A stretch of DNA of 64,000 nt, from NCBI GenBank assembly GCA_037501455.1, contig CM074857.1, positions 109,029,501-109,093,500 on the forward strand. The letters run 5' to 3'. How positions within the stretch are numbered: position 1 is the first letter of the stretch; every line of letters starts with the position of its first letter. The DNA is from Lantana camara. Lineage: Eukaryota > Streptophyta > Magnoliopsida > Lamiales > Verbenaceae. Positions 57,543-64,000 of the stretch are shown one piece after another. The notes beneath the pieces are model-generated. The model saw only the letters and a program-made list of their open reading frames with translations, had not been told where the DNA came from and ran no database searches. The translations under genes and the position numbers were made by a program.

Positions 57543-58995
57543 ATGGGCAGTTATCCCATGGCGATGCCGCCACCGGGGTACGTGTTTGCGCTGCCTAGCA
57601 TGATTCCCACCATACATCCCTACCATGCAGGGCAGATGCAGGTCCCCATGACGCCGAGGCAAATTCAAGCCATATACACGCAGTGTGAGGTCCAAGTTGC
57701 CCAGAATGCTTGGAAGAACTTCACCGCCACCTACTTTCCAATGGGGCAAGCCTCTTAAATCGCTCCTCCCATGGATAAGTGGCAGGTTCATCCCTTGATG
57801 GCCGCTCAAGCCGTCCTACAGGCTCGGCCACCACCCTTACCACTTGTCAACGCAAAGGAAGCTCCTCCGAGGGGAGCACAGGAACAACCCCAGGCCAGAA
57901 AGGAGAAAAGGCTTATGGACAGAATAGATGTGGACGAGGAAGTCCATTCACGAGCCTCAGTAGTAGGCAGTAGAGAAGATGGAGAAAACCCAAAATTACT
58001 CGCGGCTGTATAAGACCAGCTGTAGGGGTTGCAAGACATGGTTGGGCAGCTCTCTCGAGCACGGTCTCAAGCCCCCCCTGCCGGGGGTAAGAGAGCCAAG
58101 GCCAGAGATGCTTGCCGCCAAGCTAATCGGAACCATGCTCCTCGCCACCACCAGGAGGAATTACGAGAATTACGACAACGAGGGAGGGCATCATCACCCC
58201 CTGGCAAGGGGCTCTCCCCTCATAGAAGAAGTTTTGATGGCGCAAGCTGGTATGGGCAAAATCCCCACTTCCATCAATCGCTACGATGGAACCACTGATC
58301 CTGTAGAACATTTAGATCATTTCCTGTATCTGATGCATCTCTACGAGCATTCCAGCCATTACTGGGCCAAAGTCTTTGTCACCTCTCTCATGGGGATGGC
58401 CCAAGAATGGTACAAATGACTGCCACCCCGCTCGATTAGAGGGTATGAAGACCTTACCAATGCTTTTCTGAATCACTTCAACTCGCTCAAACCCCCGGTC
58501 ACTGCGCCCACGACATTGTACAACTTGGTCCAAGGTAAAAATGAGTCCCTCCGATCCTTCTTCGGTCGATTTAACAAGGAGGTGCTCTTGGTCGAGCTGC
58601 CCTCAATGGATTTCTTAATCTATGTGCTCTTCAAGGCCATCAACCACAAGCATTATGTGAGCAATGAGTTTTTTGAAGCCATTGTCAAAAAGAGGCCCAA
58701 ATCCCTCATGACTATGAGAGAGATCACTGAACCGTTCTTTGCGCCCGAAGGTATGTACAAATCTAATGCGCCGCGTCCGTCAGGCCACCACAAAGGTGAT
58801 CGAGGGAGAGAGGATACCCATAAGGATCGATGCAAATCCCCTCCTCCTCCTCGCAAGCATGAGCAAATCCCTCTCAACCGGCCCATCTCCGAGATCTATT
58901 CACTTTCAGACAAGAAGTTCTTCAAAAGGCCCCCAAAATTGAAGGAAACCGAAACTCAAAGGCACTTGGGAAAATACTGCGCCTTCCGTAAATAA
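57543..58995 (+). pseudogene. Second Tat element gag
   Basis: Pieces in several frames: N-terminal part from ATG 57543 (MGSYPMAMPPPGYVF), a shifted region, the Gag core (HYWAKVFVTSLMGMAQEWYK, then a stop near 58419), and a second frame from 58516 (LRSFFGRFNKEVL). A zinc-knuckle-like YCAFRK...KGHDTNEC with a stop in it lies near 58974-59020. This knuckle is lost in Tat element 1. Confidence 0.85.
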
Positions 58996-59202
58996 AAGGG
59001 GCATGACACGAACGAATGCCTCCAACTGGAAAGTGAGATACAAAGACTCATTGTTGGGGGTCATCTGAAGGAGTTTGTCAGGGTTTTGGAATGATACAAT
59101 GAATATTGTAACGAGCGAACTAAGACTCGGGGGAGGAGTCCATCACACTCGTGGAGCCCCCGAGGGCACCAACTGGAGAGCAGCAACAGAGGCAAGCAGA
59201 AA

Positions 59203-60120
59203 ATGTCTGAACCTGAAAATGCGCCATTTGCAGTCATCTACATGATTGCTGGTGGCTCATCGGGGGGAGATTCCAACGCCTCTCACCGCCGTTATGTGCG
59301 TAGCTATGACCAACGGCCCTCGGCGCCCAAACATGTTTATGATATCAAGGAATCAAGTGCTCCCAACTCCAAGGAAAATGAAGTGATAGGGTTCAGTGAT
59401 AGGGACCTAAGGCATATTGTAACGCCCCATGGGATCAGTGAAACCTCTGACTGCCCCATGGTGGTTAGCTTAGATGTTCATAATCACGTTGTAAAGAGTG
59501 TCCTTGTCGACAGTGAAAGCTCAGTAAATGTTCTCCCCTACTTTACTTTTTAGAAAATGAACATTACAAACATTCCCCTTGAACCCCTCAAAACGGCCCT
59601 TATTGGCTTCGGAGGTTCCGAGGTTATCCCTCGAGGACAAATTCGCTTGGCCACCTCATTTGGTCGCGTCCCACAGCCGAAGACTGTGATGGTAACATAT
59701 ACGTTAGTGGAAATTGAGATCCCTTACAACATCATTATCGGGCATTCGGCCCTTGTTGATTTCAAGGTGATCATTTCCACTCACCACCAGAAGATCAAAT
59801 TCCCCACCCCCGAGGGGACGGGCAAGATCCTATGTATCCGTCAAGAAGCTAAAAACCGAAGAGACTTTCCAGATTGGGTCCACCAAAAAGTCTGTAGATT
59901 TCCCCAATCTAAACAAGGAAGGTCCCACGAGAAAACGAGCGAAACTCTACAAGAAGAAAAACAAAAAGAAATCTACGAGCGGGAAAGAAAAATCCGAGGG
60001 TGGTCCACTTGGAGCAGAGGAAGCATCCTCCTCAGACGAGGAAGCGAGCGAGGGCGAGCCCGAGGGTCAGGCCAACCACCTCACAGGAAAGAAAAGAGCG
60101 CTCGAAAATCCCCGTCCTGA
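59203..60120 (+). pseudogene. Second Tat element protease region
   Basis: The frame from 59203 ends with the retropepsin-like VLVDSESSVNVLP, where the usual DSGSS/DTGSS reads DSESS, followed by a stop at 59551. The next frame (59557-60120) continues the protease region (YNIIIGHSALVDF) and then frameshifts into a basic, repetitive reading. Confidence 0.8.
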
Positions 60121-60225
60121 GGCACGGATGGAGCCCACGGAAAAATTTTTGACCATTGAGCTTAAGCCTGGCAACAAAGACAAAACCACTCAAATTGGTT
60201 CGAAACTCACTGGGCCCTCGTAGAT

Positions 60226-61560
60226 CATGATGATCGATTTCTTAAGGGAAAACATTGATGTTTTTGCATGGAAAACTTTCGATCTTACTGGAATTGACCC
60301 CAGTGTCATCGTCCATAGGCTCAATGTGGACCCTGCCTTCAAACCCATAAAATAGAGAAAAAAAGGATGTCCACGGATTTTGAAAGAAAGTTATCGAGAA
60401 AGAGGTGAGCAAGCTCCTCGTGGCTCAATACATTGAGCTAATCTTGTATCCAGAATGGTTGTGCAATATTGTTCTCGTGCCCAAAAGTTTCAATAAGTGG
60501 CGGATGTGCAATGATTTCATGGATCTAAACAAGGCCTGCCCTAAAAATCCGTACCCTTACCTCGGATTGACCAGCTAGTAGACTCAACAAAAGGTTACAA
60601 ATTAATGAGTATGATGGATGCATTTCAGGGGTACTATCAGCTTTTCATGGCCCCCGAGGATCGCTCGAAAACTTCCTTTGTTGTACATCTCGGGGTGTAC
60701 TGTTTCTTGGTCATACCGTTTGGGTTGAAGAATGCAGGGGCGACTTACCAGTTCCTTGTTAACAAAATGTTCGAGCGCGAGATAGGAGGTTCCATGGAGG
60801 TGTACATGGACTTTATGATCGTCAAAACCGAGCGAGAGCATTCCCATTTGGAGGATTTGAAATGAACCTTTGATATACTGCTCTAGTATGGCATGAAACT
60901 GAATCCTTCCAAGTGTACCTTTGGAGTCTGAGGGGGCAAGTTTTTGGGATATGTGGTCAGCCAGCGCGGAATTGAGGCCAACCCTGAAAAAATCAAAGCC
61001 ATCATGGAGATCCCCTTCCCTCGGAATGGTAGAGAAGTACAGGTCCTGGTCGGGAAGATATTCTCCCTTAACAGGTTCATCTCACGCTCAGCGGATAGAA
61101 ACCTGACATTCTTCAAGATATTGCACAACGCTAGAAACTTCGCATGGACAGAGGAGTGCAAGAAAGCTTTGCAGGATATAAAGGCCTACCTTTCATGTGC
61201 ATCTCTATTAACAAAACCAATCGAGAATGAGAATATCTTCATTTACCTCTCAGTTTTCCAAGAGGCAATGAGCGTGGTCCTCGTGGCCATGCGCGAGCGC
61301 AAGCACATGCCAATCAATTATTTGAGTAAAACTCTGCAAGCACAGAAAAGAAGTATTTAGAGATTGAGAAGTTCGCATTCGCCCTCGTAAATGCGTCAAG
61401 AAGGCTAAGACCGTATTTTCAGGCTCATTCCTTCACAGTACTTACGGATCAGCCCTTGAGGCAAGTCTTATCAAAGCCTGATGTTTTAGGGAGGTTAATC
61501 AAATGGGCTATTGAACTAAGTCAGTTTGACATTAGCTACGAACCAAGGACAGCCATATAA
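60226..61560 (+). pseudogene. Second Tat element reverse transcriptase and RNase H
   Basis: The pre-RT segment (MMIDFLRENIDVFAW) starts at about 60228, followed by stops near 60355. RT palm sequence lies at 60605-60865; the catalytic YVDD position reads YMDF (about 60803). A stop at 60863 is followed by the thumb/RNase H part in the frame at 60944-61360 and a shifted tail to about 61560. The changed active site and stops make it inactive. Confidence 0.85.
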
Positions 61561-61619
61561 GTACAGGTAGTTTCGGATCTGCTAGTCGAGCGCTTTGGCC
61601 TAGAGCCCATACCTGCAGA

Positions 61620-63302
61620 AGGTAATGGTTTATGGCTCCTGCACACAGATGGCTCCTTGACCTCTCAGGGGGAGGAGCAGGGGTGACCCTATTGGATTTT
61701 CAAGTTACCAACAATGAGACAGAATAGGAAGCTCTCATCCAAGGGCTGAAAATTGCCCTCCCAAATGGAGCTTCTCAAATCACTGTCTACGTTGACTCCC
61801 AGCTGATTGCGAGCCAGATTGAAGGAACGTATGAGGCTCGAGAAGCCACCATGGTGCAATACCTGGGGAAGGCTAAGAAAGTCATAGGCAAGTTTAAAGA
61901 GGTTCATCTGTTACAGGTTCCGAGGGCAAAAAATAAGCATGCGGATGCCCTCTCAAAATTCGCCTCCGCCCTCGAAGGATCGTGTGATCGCGCCATTACT
62001 TTTCTAAGGATAGAGGAACCCTTGATAAAGGAAGGGGACAACGCTCTTGAGGTAACCATGATTGACCCATCCGAGCCTTGTTGGCTTGATGATATCATCA
62101 GGTTCATTAGAGATGGTGTTTGCGCAGCGGACAAGGTGGAAGCAAGGAAAATCAGGAATAAGGCCCCTCGGTTTTTCCTTGATCAAGAAGGGAGGGTCTT
62201 CAAACGATCATATCAGGGTCCTCTGCTAAAATGTTTGAGACCCTCGCAGGCCAAAGAAGTTCTGGAGCATATTCACAGTGGAAGTTATGGAAATCACTCT
62301 GGGGGCATGTCGTTGCCAAGAAAGTGTTAAAAAGTGACTTCTATTGGACCACGGTCCTACAAGATGCCATTAATTTCCCCAAAAGGTGCTTCAAGTGTCA
62401 ATTCCACTCCAACATTCCATAGTTGCCCGCGGCTCAAATGACCCCTATAGACGTGGCCTGGCCCTTTGATCAATGGGGTATAGGGGCCGTTGCCAATTGC
62501 TGTGGGATAGAAGAATTTTGTTATCTTAGCAGTGGATTACTTCACCAAGTGGGCCGAGGCAGAATCGGTTACCAAAATCACTTTTCGTGTGGTCAGAGAT
62601 TTCATCTGGAAGAACATCATATGCAGATATGGCATTCCGAGGGTATTGATTTCAGATAATGGGTCCCAGTTCATCACAGCGGATACCCGAGAGTGGTGCT
62701 CGGAATTGGTTATTAAACAGCGATTCACTTCGGTGGGGCACCCTCAGGCCAACGGTCAAGCGGAAGTTACTAACAGGATCATCTTATAGCATTTGAAAAC
62801 AATGCTGGAAAGCAAGAAAGGAGAATAGGCTGAAGAGCGACTTGGAGCCTTATGGGCCTATCGCATAACACCTCGAGTGGCCACGGGTGAAACTCCCTAT
62901 TACCTCGTCTACGGTTCAAAAGCTATGATTCCTGTGGAAATTGCTCAAGAGTCCACAAGCGTTGCTTACTTCGAACCTAATACCAACGAGGAGAACCGAG
63001 CGCTCGAGCTGGACTTACTTGAAGAAAAAAGAGATAACGCTTGGACTCGTATCCACAAGTCCAAAGCCTCAGATGCTTGGCAGCACAACAAGCGCGTCAG
63101 AGAAAGAACGTTCCATCTGGGGGACCTGGTGTTAAAGAGAGTTGAAGTATCAAGGCATGTGGGCAAATTGGACCCAAATTGGGAAGAACCCTTCAAGGTC
63201 ATCCAAGTAAGAGCCAATAACACCTACCTACTTGAAACGCTTCAATGCGAGCGCCTCCCTCGACCATGTAACGTGTGCAACCTTCGAAGGTTTTATGTTT
63301 AA
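61620..63302 (+). pseudogene. Second Tat element second RNase H and integrase
   Basis: The second RNase H lies at about 61640-61990 (HTDGS near 61645; VDSQLIASQIEGTYEARE in pieces; NKHADALSKFAS). Integrase lies at about 62240-62800, with zinc-binding residues (GNHSGG; CFKCQ), a broken first Asp region, then LISDNGSQF and GQAEVTNR. The C-terminal part at 62877-63302 (PYYLVYGSKAMIP, VSRHVGKLDPNWEEPF) ends with RRFYV and a stop, matching the end of Tat element 1 pol. Confidence 0.85.
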
Positions 63303-64000
63303 ATTTCTTGGAGAATACATTCTGTAAAAACCCAATTCCGTGCTTAATGTAATCTTTTAGTGAAAAAAGAAAGCAAAGGAATCTACTTCTTTTAGACAAG
63401 AAAGTTTTGTACTTCATAACGTGCTATTTAATACCCCCTTGGATACCTAGGTTGACCGCCACACAGGCCCAAGGCGAGCGGATCCTTGTACGAAGGTCAT
63501 ATCACCTTCATCAAGCGATAACTTCGCGTCAAGCGTCCTCCGTGTTGGAAGGCTTGATCATACACTTGCTGAGGGTTGACCAACTAGATTCTACATCTAG
63601 TTCGCGCTCGAAACCCCAGCTGAGCAACTAGAAACAGAGTCTAGCGCACGCTCGAGATATTGAAGACATTTAGAAATATTTCTCATGGAAAATTCCACCT
63701 AAGAGATTCTCAAAGAACCAGGGAACCCTCGGGAACGGGACCCTCGCGATTCTTGTCAGGAAGAATCTCTAAGGGAAAATTCCTTAAGGAAAAGATCTGC
63801 TAAGTAACATTTTAAGTAACCAAGGCGCCCTCAATAATGGCCCCTCGCGTTCTTTAAACTATTAATTTCTCTTATAAGAAATTTGACCAGGGACCCACAT
63901 AGGCATGTCCCTCGCGTTCATCTTATCTCGCGCTCGTGATTCCCATTACTTGGTAAAATTCCTTAATACTTTTCCAATGGATTCCACAGCTTAACCAGGG
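63303..64000 (+). other. Post-pol region of the second Tat element
   Basis: No gene seen. Irregular repeats beginning AACCAGGG or AACCAAGG and containing CCCTCGCG recur near 63715, 63819, 63886 and 63993. No sign of the 3' LTR or of an antisense gene before the window ends. Confidence 0.45.

Larger units (their letters stand above)
56460..64000 (+). mobile_element. Second Tat-type Gypsy element, decayed, runs off the window
   Basis: 5' LTR ending about 57283, primer-binding site, gag, protease, RT, RNase H, second RNase H and integrase in Tat order, with many stops and frameshifts. The LTR start is approximate because the 3' LTR is beyond 64000. It is related to but clearly diverged from Tat element 1 at 20011. 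Confidence 0.8.

Noticed and set aside
57252..57809. 185-codon minus-strand frame
   Set aside because: Shadow of the LTR end, primer-binding site and gag N-terminus of the second Tat element on the plus strand.

Overview
This is nuclear DNA of a flowering plant, probably a eudicot. Host genes carry plant-type introns, and most of the window is nested plant retrotransposons (Ty1/Copia, Ty3/Gypsy of Tat and Athila type, LINE), non-autonomous hAT elements and foldback elements. No bacterial, organellar, CRISPR or tRNA features were seen. Coordinates of insertions were fixed mainly by matching target-site duplications (TSDs) read directly from the sequence.

Layout. 1-3.3 kb: a complete seven-exon cyclic nucleotide-gated channel gene, with a foldback element in intron 3. 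3.3-11.7 kb: intergenic DNA with two related hAT elements, a solo LTR (family A) split by a second solo LTR (family C), and a Harbinger-like element. 11.75-13.67 kb: a two-exon F-box gene. 13.7-17.6 kb: two foldback elements, two 5'-truncated LINE tails, and a broken minus-strand fragment of a farnesyl diphosphate synthase gene. 17.6-39.7 kb: a Copia element of about 4.6 kb swollen to 22.1 kb by four further insertions: a family A solo LTR containing a whole Tat-type Gypsy element, and a solo LTR of another family (B) containing another family A solo LTR. 40.3-42.8 kb: a foldback element interrupted by two hAT elements. 42.8-43.9 kb: tandem and simple repeats. 43.9-55.5 kb: a minus-strand Athila-like element that keeps gag and protease but no reverse transcriptase, and contains a further family A solo LTR. 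About 56.4-64 kb: a decayed second Tat-type element that runs off the window end.

Key structure. The DNA upstream of the F-box gene (5633-11715) exists as a second copy at 16721-40290 without the gene. Each copy serves as the empty site for insertions in the other, which confirms several insertions base by base (hAT at 5926, LINE at 17041, Copia at 17620).

Only two host genes look functional: the channel, a membrane cation channel expected to be gated by cyclic nucleotides and calmodulin, and the F-box protein, expected to be a substrate receptor of an SCF ubiquitin ligase. There is no sign that they act together. All transposon genes here contain stops, frameshifts or deletions, and the family A elements are all solo LTRs.
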